NCBI GenBank assembly: GCA_035644495.1
Contig: DASQOM010000355.1
Location: 1 to 17,564, forward strand
DNA: 17,564 bases
Direction: 5' to 3'
Source: JACQFK01 sp035644495
GTDB taxonomy: Bacteria > Planctomycetota > MHYJ01 > JACPRB01
The notes below the pieces were generated by a model that was not told the DNA's origin, did no database searches, and worked only from the letters and a program-made list of their open reading frames with translations. The number at the start of each line of letters is the position of its first letter. Position 1 is the stretch's first letter. The translations under genes and the position numbers were made by a program. Shown here in pieces: positions 7,353 to 13,110 of the stretch.

Positions 7353-8587
7353 CGGTCCAGCTCCCCCGCGATGATGTTCAGGCTCGACAGGACCGCGACG
7401 ACGTCGCTGAGCAGCCCGCCCTCGGTCATGTACGGGAAGGCCTGGTAGTTGTACAGGGACGGCGGACGCACGCGCCAGCGGTAGGGGCGCTGGGTGCCGT
7501 CGCTCACGAGATAGAAGCCCAGCTCGCCGTTGGGTGCCTCCGTGGAGGAGTACACCTCGCCCTTCGGGGGACAGACGCCGTGCCCCAACATGTAGTTCTT
7601 GAAGTGGTAGATCAGGCCTTCCATCCCGCCGCCCGGCGTGTTCATCGCCGTCTTCGGCGGGATCACGATGCGCGGGTCGTCGACGTAGATCGGCCCCTGC
7701 GGCATCGTCTTCAGCACCTGGTCGATGATCTTCAGGGACTCCTTCATCTCGGCGACGCGGACGCAGTACCGATTCCACGCGTCGCCGTTCTCGCCGGTGA
7801 TCACGTCGAACCGGTAGTTCTCATAGCCGGAATAAGGCCGGGCCTTGCGGACGTCGTAGGGGACGCCGCAGGCGCGAAGCAGGGGCCCGGTGAGCCCGAA
7901 GCTGATGGCGACGTCCTTCGGGATCGGGCTGGTGCCCTGCGTCCGGTCCAGGAAGATTCGGTTGCCGTTCAGGACGGCCTCGATCTCCCCGATCGTCTTC
8001 TCGCACTCGACCATGAACTTCCGGACCATCTGCTCGAAGTCCGGCGGGACGTCGCGCAGCAGGCCGCCGACCCGGGTGTACGAGGTGGTCAGCCGCGCTC
8101 CGGTCACGTTCTCGAAGATGTCATAGAGCTTTTCGCGCTCGATGAAGGTCCAGAGCATGACGGTGAACGCGCCGAGATCCATCGCCTGCAGACCGACGGA
8201 GATGATGTGGTCTGCGATTCGCGACAGCTCGCACAGGGCGACGCGGATCGCGGCGCAGCGCGGCGTGGCCTGGATGCCCATCATCTCCTCGACCGCGATC
8301 GAGAAGCCGACGTTGTTGCAGAGCGGCGACAGGTAATTCATCCGGTCCGTCACCGTCACCGTCTGGTTGTAGGTGCGGTACTCGGAGATCTTCTCGAAGC
8401 CGCTGTGGAGGTATCCGATCTCGGGCTCCAGCTTCTTCACGACTTCGCCGTCGAGCTCGATGATGTTTCGCAGGGTTCCGTGGGTCGCCGGATGCTGCGG
8501 CCCGAAGTTGACAATCATCCGCCGGGTGCCGAGGTCGCCCTCGAGCTCCTCTTCGACGCTCATGACGGTCTTGCGCGGCTCCGTCAT
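7349..8587 (-). CDS. nuoD: NADH-quinone oxidoreductase subunit D (49 kDa homologue)
   Basis: Peripheral-arm subunit forming the quinone-binding pocket with NuoB, related to the large subunit of [NiFe] hydrogenases; 412 residues, the normal size. The quinone-site motif NFGPQHPATHGTLR is at about 27-40 and includes the conserved His pair. Other family stretches are EPEIGYLHSGFEKISEYRTY, ATPRCAAIRVALCELSRIADH and PKGEVYSSTEAPNGELGFYL, the last near the C-terminus. The C-terminus IIAGELDR is close to the typical GEVDR ending. The start is ATG 8587, overlapping the nuoC stop as ATGA with GAGGT seven bases upstream. A longer open frame to the right is overlap with nuoC and nuoB in the wrong frame. 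NuoD is separate from NuoC here, unlike E. coli where they are fused. Confidence 0.98.
   Translation of the reverse strand: MTEPRKTVMSVEEELEGDLGTRRMIVNFGPQHPATHGTLRNIIELDGEVVKKLEPEIGYLHSGFEKISEYRTYNQTVTVTDRMNYLSPLCNNVGFSIAVEEMMGIQATPRCAAIRVALCELSRIADHIISVGLQAMDLGAFTVMLWTFIEREKLYDIFENVTGARLTTSYTRVGGLLRDVPPDFEQMVRKFMVECEKTIGEIEAVLNGNRIFLDRTQGTSPIPKDVAISFGLTGPLLRACGVPYDVRKARPYSGYENYRFDVITGENGDAWNRYCVRVAEMKESLKIIDQVLKTMPQGPIYVDDPRIVIPPKTAMNTPGGGMEGLIYHFKNYMLGHGVCPPKGEVYSSTEAPNGELGFYLVSDGTQRPYRWRVRPPSLYNYQAFPYMTEGGLLSDVVAVLSSLNIIAGELDR
7361..7367 (-). promoter_or_regulatory. Shine-Dalgarno of the nuoEF gene
   Basis: GGGGGAG on the minus strand, inside the last codons of nuoD, eight bases before the GTG start at 7352. 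It is the only convincing ribosome site for the whole fused gene and supports reading NuoE and NuoF as one product. Confidence 0.65.
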
Positions 8588-9066
8588 GGGACGTACCTCG
8601 GGAAGTTCATGCGCTCGCCGCGGCCGGTCAGCGGGTAATCCTTGCGCAACGGATGGCCCTCGTAGTTCTCGGGGAGCATCAGGCGCTTGAGGTCGGGATG
8701 TCCGTTGAATTTGATGCCGTAGAGATCCCAGACTTCGCGCTCGGCCCAGGGGGCGGACCGGTAGAGGGCGGAGGCGCTGTCGATCGTCGGATCCGCCTCG
8801 GGAACCCAGGCCTTCACCCGCGCGCGGACGTTGTCCTTCACCGAGTAGAACTGGTAGACGACCGCGAAGCGTTCCGGCAGTCCCTGGTTGAGGTGGTCGA
8901 CCGCCGTCAGGTCCGTCAGCATGTCGAGGCCGACGTCGTCGCGGAGGGTCTTGAGGATGTCGACGATACGGTCGCGCTTCACGTCGATCCAGGGCTGGCC
9001 GGCGTGCGTGCCGGTACCGAGCACCTGGTCGGCGTATTTCGCCTTGACGGCTTCGATCGGGTCCAT
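8584..9066 (-). CDS. nuoC: NADH-quinone oxidoreductase subunit C (30 kDa homologue)
   Basis: Peripheral-arm structural subunit of complex I, 160 residues. The Complex1_30kDa signature is clear near the C-terminus: APWAEREVWDLYGIKFNGHP followed by DLKRLMLPENYEGHPLRKDYPL. The start is ATG 9066 and the Shine-Dalgarno is poor. The 20-bp gap after nuoB is one of only two non-overlapping junctions in the operon. At 160 residues it is a compact version without long N- or C-terminal extensions. Confidence 0.97.
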   Translation of the reverse strand: MDPIEAVKAKYADQVLGTGTHAGQPWIDVKRDRIVDILKTLRDDVGLDMLTDLTAVDHLNQGLPERFAVVYQFYSVKDNVRARVKAWVPEADPTIDSASALYRSAPWAEREVWDLYGIKFNGHPDLKRLMLPENYEGHPLRKDYPLTGRGERMNFPRYVP

Positions 9067-9086
9067 AGTTGCGAGGCTCGGGGTCG

Positions 9087-9566
9087 CTACGCGCGCTGCT
9101 TAATCGACTCGCGCTCGACCTTTTTCTGGATCTCCATGACGGCGTCAATGACGCTCTCCGGCCGCGGGGGGCATCCGGGGATGTACACGTCGACCGGGAT
9201 GAAGCGATCGATCCCCTGGATCATGGCGTAGTTGTCGAAGATGCCTCCGCAGGACGCGCAGGCACCCATGGAAATGCACCACTTCGGCTCGGGCATCTGC
9301 TCCCAGATCTTCAGGAGCACGGGCATCATCTTCAGGGCGATACGTCCGGAAACGATCATCAGGTCCGCCTGACGCGGCGAAAAGCGGATGACTTCAGCGC
9401 CGAAGCGTGCCAGATCGTAGCGCGATGAGAGCGTCCCCATCAGCTCGATCGCGCAGCAGGCCGTGCCGAAAGGCATGGGCCACAAGGAGTTCTTCCGGCC
9501 CCAGTTGACGAGCGCTTCAATGCGGCTCGTCAGCACGCCGTCGGGCAGCATCGACTCTAATCCCAT
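9087..9566 (-). CDS. nuoB: NADH-quinone oxidoreductase subunit B (carries cluster N2)
   Basis: Peripheral-arm subunit binding the terminal [4Fe-4S] cluster N2 next to the quinone site, 159 residues. Ligands are the adjacent C37-C38 (FGTACCAIELM), C103 (SMGACASCGGIFDNY) and C132 (YIPGCPPRPES). Position 106 is an extra Cys where many relatives have Ser. The start is ATG 9566, with GGGGAG seven bases upstream; it overlaps the end of nuoA by 10 bp. An alternative ATG five codons in has less support. Confidence 0.98.
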   Translation of the reverse strand: MGLESMLPDGVLTSRIEALVNWGRKNSLWPMPFGTACCAIELMGTLSSRYDLARFGAEVIRFSPRQADLMIVSGRIALKMMPVLLKIWEQMPEPKWCISMGACASCGGIFDNYAMIQGIDRFIPVDVYIPGCPPRPESVIDAVMEIQKKVERESIKQRA

Positions 9567-9910
9567 TCGAGCGCTCCCCGCTTCCAGAGGTATCCCAGGC
9601 CGTAGACGAGGACCGCCACGAAGATCCCCACCTCGGCCAGCCCGGCCACCCCCAGTTTCTTATAGAGGACCGCGTACGGCACCATGAACACGGTTTCGAT
9701 GTCGAAGAGGATGAAGAGGATCGCGACCAGATAGAAATGGACGCTGAAGCGCTCCCGGCTGCTGCCGAGGATCTGGACGCCGCACTCGTAGGTGTCCAGT
9801 TTCTCGGGCTTGTTTTTTCGGGGTCCCAGCAGGTGGGAGACGAGCAGGACGATCAGCCCGACGCCAATAATGGCCGCCGTGTAGATCGCCACGTTCGTCC
9901 ACTGGTCCAT
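9557..9910 (-). CDS. nuoA: NADH-quinone oxidoreductase subunit A
   Basis: First gene of the complex I operon, a three-helix membrane subunit of 117 residues (usual 115-150). The family signature YECGVQILGSSRERFSVHFY continues into LVAILFILFDIETVFMVPYA, which contains the conserved acidic residues of the cytoplasmic loop and second helix. The start is ATG 9910, preceded by GAGGG about six bases upstream. A sigma70-like promoter is proposed in the 51 bp between this gene and the preceding nagB-like gene, so the nuo operon may have its own promoter as well as possible readthrough. Confidence 0.98.
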   Translation of the reverse strand: MDQWTNVAIYTAAIIGVGLIVLLVSHLLGPRKNKPEKLDTYECGVQILGSSRERFSVHFYLVAILFILFDIETVFMVPYAVLYKKLGVAGLAEVGIFVAVLVYGLGYLWKRGALEWD

Positions 9911-9931
9911 GTGATCCCTCGGCGTGCGGGT

Positions 9932-9960
9932 ATCTAAGCAAAACGGGCCCGGAGAGTCAA
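9932..9960 (-). promoter_or_regulatory. Candidate sigma70 promoter of the nuo operon
   Basis: On the minus strand, TTGACT (9955-9960; five of six matches to TTGACA) is followed by exactly 17 bp and then TTAGAT (9932-9937), with TGC directly before the -10 as in extended -10 promoters. The -10 itself is weak (three of six). The predicted start near 9925 would give a leader of about 15 nt containing the nuoA ribosome site. The -35 begins one base after the nagB-like stop codon. Confidence 0.5.
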
Positions 9961-9961
9961 T

Positions 9962-11179
9962 TCAATGCTCCTCGTCGGGGTCCGTCTCGACGTAATTGTC
10001 GATGAATTCACCGGGGTGGGACAGATGCTTCATGAGCTGTTCACGCTGCGGCAGCTTCCCGACCAGCACGGCCACCGCCGACGTGCACGATTCCACGTAG
10101 TTCGACGAGGGCATGATCGTGTCCAGGAACATGAACAGGGCCTCGTCCAGCCCTTCGGGCTTGAAGGACATCGTCACCACGGAGCTCCCGGTCTCCTCCG
10201 CGAGGCCTGTTTGCAGTCCCCGGCCGACGCACTGCGTGTCGAAGGCCAGCTCCATCCCGCTGGCCGCCTTCCCCCAGCAGGTGATGGTGACCGCCCCGCC
10301 GTCCAGGGCTTTCGAGGCGAAGTCGACCTGGACCGGCTCCTTGATCTTCGAGAAGTCCGCCGCGACGAACAGGTGGAAGTGCTCCGACGGAGCCTCGAGC
10401 GACTTCAGATCCTCCATGCGGGCGACCTCGATGACGACCGGGTCGCGAGACGGGCCCAGGAGCGCCGCGGACTCGGGATCGACGTAGACGACCGCCCGCG
10501 GATGCTGCTGGAGGCAGGATGCGGGCACCTGGGACGTCACCTCGCCCTCGAGCGCCGCCGCCACCGCCTTCGCCTTCCGTGCGTCCGGAGCCGAGCAGAT
10601 GATGTGCTCCGCCTTGAGGATCTGGCGGATCGACATCGTGATCGCCCTGGCCGGGACCTCGCGGATCGACTTGAACCAGCCTTCCGCCACCTGCTGCATC
10701 CGGCAAGCCTCGTCCAGCCGGGCGAGGATATACGGGAGCTCCGTCCCGAAGTTCGCCGGGGGGTCGTTGAAGGCGAGATGGCCGTTCTCGCCGATGCCGA
10801 CGAACGCGACGTCGATGTCGACGTCGCCGATCAGCGCATTGAGCCGCCGGCACTCGGAGACGGGGTCCTTCTCCCCCTGGATGCCGTGGAAGTCCTTGAG
10901 GGGGACCTTGCCGACGAAGCGCTCCTGAAGATACTTGCGGAAGGACGCGGGATGCGTCGCCCGGATCCCGAGGTACTCATCGAGGTGGTAGGCGGTGACG
11001 CGGCCCCAGTCGAGGTTTTCCGCCGCGAGATGCCCCAGCATCGCGGCCTGCGACATGCCGGTGGCGAGGATGATGTGGGCTTCCTTCTTCTCGTACAGGG
11101 CCTTGCGGATGCGCTCGGCGCCGGCCATGGCGGCGTCGAGCGCGAGCTGCTCCTTCGACGGGCAGCGCACGATTCGCAT
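9962..11179 (-). CDS. nagB: NagB-like glucosamine-6-phosphate deaminase/isomerase domain with an extra C-terminal domain
   Basis: 405 residues. Residues 1 to about 240 match the NagB fold: AYHLDEYLG (D67 aligns with the E. coli catalytic base D72), FVGIGENGHLAFNDPPANF (H134 aligns with H143) and TSQVPASCLQQHP near 215. The usual substrate loop GGTP/GTSP is ATGMSQ here. E. coli D141 aligns with N132 and E148 with D139, so activity on glucosamine-6-phosphate is uncertain. NagB enzymes are about 240-270 residues, so about 150 residues are additional. That part (about 260-375) has a strand-rich pattern with VTITCWGKAASGMELAFDTQ and SSVVTMSFKPEGLDEALFMF, faintly like a small uncharacterised family I recall from memory (DUF7684-type). 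The tail is acidic. The gene sits upstream of nuoA in the same direction and diverges from amrS. Confidence 0.85.
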   Translation of the reverse strand: MRIVRCPSKEQLALDAAMAGAERIRKALYEKKEAHIILATGMSQAAMLGHLAAENLDWGRVTAYHLDEYLGIRATHPASFRKYLQERFVGKVPLKDFHGIQGEKDPVSECRRLNALIGDVDIDVAFVGIGENGHLAFNDPPANFGTELPYILARLDEACRMQQVAEGWFKSIREVPARAITMSIRQILKAEHIICSAPDARKAKAVAAALEGEVTSQVPASCLQQHPRAVVYVDPESAALLGPSRDPVVIEVARMEDLKSLEAPSEHFHLFVAADFSKIKEPVQVDFASKALDGGAVTITCWGKAASGMELAFDTQCVGRGLQTGLAEETGSSVVTMSFKPEGLDEALFMFLDTIMPSSNYVESCTSAVAVLVGKLPQREQLMKHLSHPGEFIDNYVETDPDEEH

Positions 11180-11185
11180 GTCGAG

Positions 11186-11191
11186 AATGTA
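11186..11191 (-). promoter_or_regulatory. Candidate -10 box of the nagB-like gene (leaderless layout)
   Basis: TACATT on the minus strand ends six bases before the ATG at 11179, placing the expected transcription start on the A of the ATG. There is no Shine-Dalgarno. No good -35 is seen; a 12-bp palindrome abuts the upstream side of the box. Confidence 0.45.
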
Positions 11192-11203
11192 TCCCGCGCG
11201 GGA
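11192..11203. promoter_or_regulatory. Perfect 12-bp palindrome between divergent -10 boxes (possible operator)
   Basis: TCCCGCGCGGGA is fully self-complementary. It lies in the 43-bp spacer between the nagB-like gene and amrS, touching the minus-strand -10 box and six bases from the plus-strand one, so a protein bound here would cover the upstream parts of both promoters. GC-rich palindromes also arise by chance in such DNA. Confidence 0.4.
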
Positions 11204-11209
11204 CCTCGT

Positions 11210-11215
11210 TACAAT
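11210..11215 (+). promoter_or_regulatory. Candidate -10 box of amrS (leaderless layout)
   Basis: TACAAT (five of six matches to TATAAT) is followed by seven bases and then ATG at 11223. Transcription would begin at or one base before the ATG. The box overlaps the alternative ATG at 11214, arguing against that start. No convincing -35 is present. Confidence 0.5.
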
Positions 11216-11222
11216 GAAGGCG

Positions 11223-12290
11223 ATGAAGGAATCCCTGCTCTACGACAAGCTCCCGGGCGGCAAGGTGAAGTGCAACGTCTGCGCGGTGCGCTGCCTGATC
11301 CCCGAGGGAGACCGCGGGTCCTGCCGCACCCGGCTCAATGAAAAGGGGACGCTGTATACCCTGCTCTACGGCCTGACGAGCTCGGTCTGCATCGATCCCA
11401 TCGAGAAGAAGCCGCTTTATCACTTCTACCCCGGGTCGCGGATCCTCTCGATGGGGACGCGCGGCTGCAACTTCCGCTGCCCGGGCTGCCAGAACTGGGA
11501 GATCTCCCACGACTCCCCCGACCGCTTCGGGGAGAACATGGAGCGGCTGGATCCGGCGGAGAGCGCCCGCCTGGCCGCCCGCGAGCGCTGTCAGGGAATC
11601 GGCTGGACCTACAACGACCCGACCATCTGGCTCGAGCACACTCTGGAGGCGATGATCGAGGCGAAGAACCTCGGGCTCTACAGCGCGTTCATGACCAACG
11701 GCTACGCGACCGAAGAGCAGATGGAGCTCATCGGCCCGCACCTGACCGCCTGGCGCGTCGATTTGAAGGGCTTCTCGAGAGAGTCGTACAAGAAGGTCAC
11801 CCGTCTCGCCCGCTACGAGCCGGTGCTCGAGATGACGAAGCTCGCGTTGCACCGATACGGGATGCACGTCGAGTGCGTGACGAACGTGACGCCGACCATC
11901 AACGACGGCGAGGACCTGGCGCACGCCATCGCATCGTGGATCCGGGAGGAGCTGGGCCCGATGACGCCCTGGCACGTCACGCGCTTCCATCCCTACCTCG
12001 ACCTCTCGCACCTGCCCTCGACGCCGATCGGGCGCCTCGAGCGCTTCGTCGAGATCGGGCGCGAGGAAGGCTTGAAGTACGTCTATATCGGGAATGTGCC
12101 CGGCCATCCGTTCGAAGACACCTATTGCCACGGCTGCGGCGACTGCGTGATCCGGAGGCGCGGCTTCGCGGTGGCGCGGGCGACCCTGCGCGACGGTCGC
12201 TGCCCGAAGTGCGCGACCCTAATCCCCGGGCGCTTTCCCACGTCGATCGGGGCCACGTCCGGCGAACGCGTCCCCATCAGGCTCCCCTAA
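11223..12290 (+). CDS. amrS: AmrS-type radical SAM enzyme (AmmeMemoRadiSam system, PFL-activase-like)
   Basis: 355 residues. An N-terminal four-Cys zinc-type motif (C17, C20, C24, C34; KCNVCAVRC then GSC) precedes the radical SAM motif C82-x3-C86-x2-C89 (RGCNFRCPGCQNWEISH), which binds the [4Fe-4S] cluster that cleaves S-adenosylmethionine. TYNDPTIWLE, MTNGYATEEQ and WRVDLKGFS are typical barrel segments. A C-terminal knuckle (YCHGCGDC and CPKCATLIPG) completes the arrangement known from the TIGR04337-type family, whose substrate is unknown. The family usually pairs with MEMO1-like and AMMECR1-like proteins; neither is in this window. I chose ATG 11223 over ATG 11214 because the latter overlaps the -10 box. 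The gene is divergent from the nagB-like gene and 30 bp before a zinc-ribbon gene. Confidence 0.9.
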   Translation: MKESLLYDKLPGGKVKCNVCAVRCLIPEGDRGSCRTRLNEKGTLYTLLYGLTSSVCIDPIEKKPLYHFYPGSRILSMGTRGCNFRCPGCQNWEISHDSPDRFGENMERLDPAESARLAARERCQGIGWTYNDPTIWLEHTLEAMIEAKNLGLYSAFMTNGYATEEQMELIGPHLTAWRVDLKGFSRESYKKVTRLARYEPVLEMTKLALHRYGMHVECVTNVTPTINDGEDLAHAIASWIREELGPMTPWHVTRFHPYLDLSHLPSTPIGRLERFVEIGREEGLKYVYIGNVPGHPFEDTYCHGCGDCVIRRRGFAVARATLRDGRCPKCATLIPGRFPTSIGATSGERVPIRLP

Positions 12291-12305
12291 TCGCCGTTCG
12301 CAGCG

Positions 12306-12311
12306 TATAAT
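12306..12311 (+). promoter_or_regulatory. Consensus -10 box of the zinc-ribbon gene pair
   Basis: A perfect TATAAT lies in the 30-bp gap after amrS, nine bases before ATG 12321. The leader would be zero to three bases and has no Shine-Dalgarno. No recognisable -35 (TCCCCT at 17-bp spacing). Confidence 0.55.
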
Positions 12312-12320
12312 CTTTCGGTC

Positions 12321-12887
12321 ATGCCGAACGTCATCTGCGGCTGCGGGAAGTCGGTCGAGACGAAGCCCGAGTGGGCGGGACAGTGGATCGCCTGTCCCGG
12401 CTGCGGCGGGACGCTCTACGCGCCCTTCCCGGGCGACCGTCCCGCGCCGCCGATTCCGGTGATCGAGACGATGCCGACGCCGCCTCTGCCCCCGCTGCCC
12501 ATCGCCGCCCCGACCCGTCTCTGCCCCTGGTGCGCGGAGACGATCCCGGTTGCCGACGCTTTCTGCACCTTCTGCAAGGGCGATACGGCCGCTCAGCCCC
12601 CGAAGCCGATCGCGCTGCCGCCCCCATCGACCGGGCCGAAAACCGACAACGCCGGCGTCGCGCCGCTGGTGGTCGGGGTCCTAGGATTCATGTTCTGCCA
12701 GCTCCTGGGGCCGATCGCGTGGGCGATGGGATCACGCTATGAGAAGGATTGCCGGGCGCGCGGCCTAGTCCCGTCGGGCGCCGGCACGGCGGGCAAGATC
12801 CTCGGAATCGTGGCCACGGTCATCCTCTTCCTCGTCCTGGGATTCTGGGCGTTCTTCGCGATTGCGGCGATCGCGACGTCGAAATGA
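12321..12887 (+). CDS. Double zinc-ribbon membrane protein with DUF4190-like tail
   Basis: 188 residues of unknown function. An N-terminal ribbon has C6, C8, C25, C28 (CxC-x16-CxxC). A Pro-rich linker leads to a second ribbon with C68, C71, C82, C85 (LCPWCAETIP and FCTFC). Another Pro-rich stretch leads to two hydrophobic segments at about 113-137 and 157-186, separated by a basic loop (GSRYEKDCRARG); this resembles the DUF4190-type two-helix module. The likely topology is a soluble zinc-binding head facing the cytoplasm on a helical hairpin. The stop overlaps the start of the next gene as ATGA. The short gap after amrS and the own -10 box suggest a separate, possibly overlapping, transcription unit. 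Confidence 0.8.
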   Translation: MPNVICGCGKSVETKPEWAGQWIACPGCGGTLYAPFPGDRPAPPIPVIETMPTPPLPPLPIAAPTRLCPWCAETIPVADAFCTFCKGDTAAQPPKPIALPPPSTGPKTDNAGVAPLVVGVLGFMFCQLLGPIAWAMGSRYEKDCRARGLVPSGAGTAGKILGIVATVILFLVLGFWAFFAIAAIATSK

Positions 12888-13075
12888 CGATCAAGTTTTA
12901 CTGTCCGTGCGGCCAGAAGCTGTCCGTCGGGGATGGCCTCGTCGGAAAGCACGTCCGCTGCCCCAAGTGCATGCGGGTCCTGAACCCGCCGCAGCCGCTG
13001 CTCAATCACACCGAGATCAACGAGCCGCCCGAAGACAACTCCGAGACCAAGAAGGTCCCGCCCAGCATCAGCTGA
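12884..13075 (+). CDS. Small single zinc-ribbon protein (63 aa)
   Basis: Starts at ATG 12884 inside the stop of the preceding gene (ATGA), giving MTIKFYCPCGQKLSVGDGLV. Cysteines C7, C9, C26, C29 have the same CxC-x16-CxxC spacing as the first ribbon of its neighbour, here in CPCGQKL and RCPKCMRVL. The second half is hydrophilic and Pro/Glu-rich, probably disordered. No membrane segment. Function unknown; the shared ribbon and the overlap suggest the two products work together or arose by duplication. Short proteins like this are easily missed, but the motif and coupling make it credible. Confidence 0.75.
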   Translation: MTIKFYCPCGQKLSVGDGLVGKHVRCPKCMRVLNPPQPLLNHTEINEPPEDNSETKKVPPSIS

Positions 13076-13110
13076 CCCGCACGCCCTCCGACTTCCCTGT
13101 TCTCCCGTCC
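13076..13110 (+). terminator. C-rich, G-poor stretch between convergent genes (possible Rho-type termination region)
   Basis: The 34-bp gap between the 63-aa gene and hemY reads on the plus strand with 20 C and 5 G in 35 bases and no stable hairpin or T tract. C-rich unstructured RNA just after a stop codon is what Rho loading sites look like, and no intrinsic terminator is visible for either convergent unit. The call is tentative. Confidence 0.25.

Noticed and set aside
9942..9951. CGGGCCCG followed by four T on the minus strand as a terminator after the nagB-like gene
   Set aside because: The palindrome has no loop and cannot form a hairpin within one RNA; it lies in the spacer of the proposed nuo promoter.
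11214..11222. Earlier ATG for amrS three codons upstream
   Set aside because: It overlaps the TACAAT -10 box and lacks a ribosome site; the ATG at 11223 fits the leaderless layout and the family start.
10977..12131. A 384-codon minus-strand frame opposite amrS that runs into the nagB-like start
   Set aside because: It lies antisense to a radical SAM gene with clear motifs and has the biased composition of a shadow frame.
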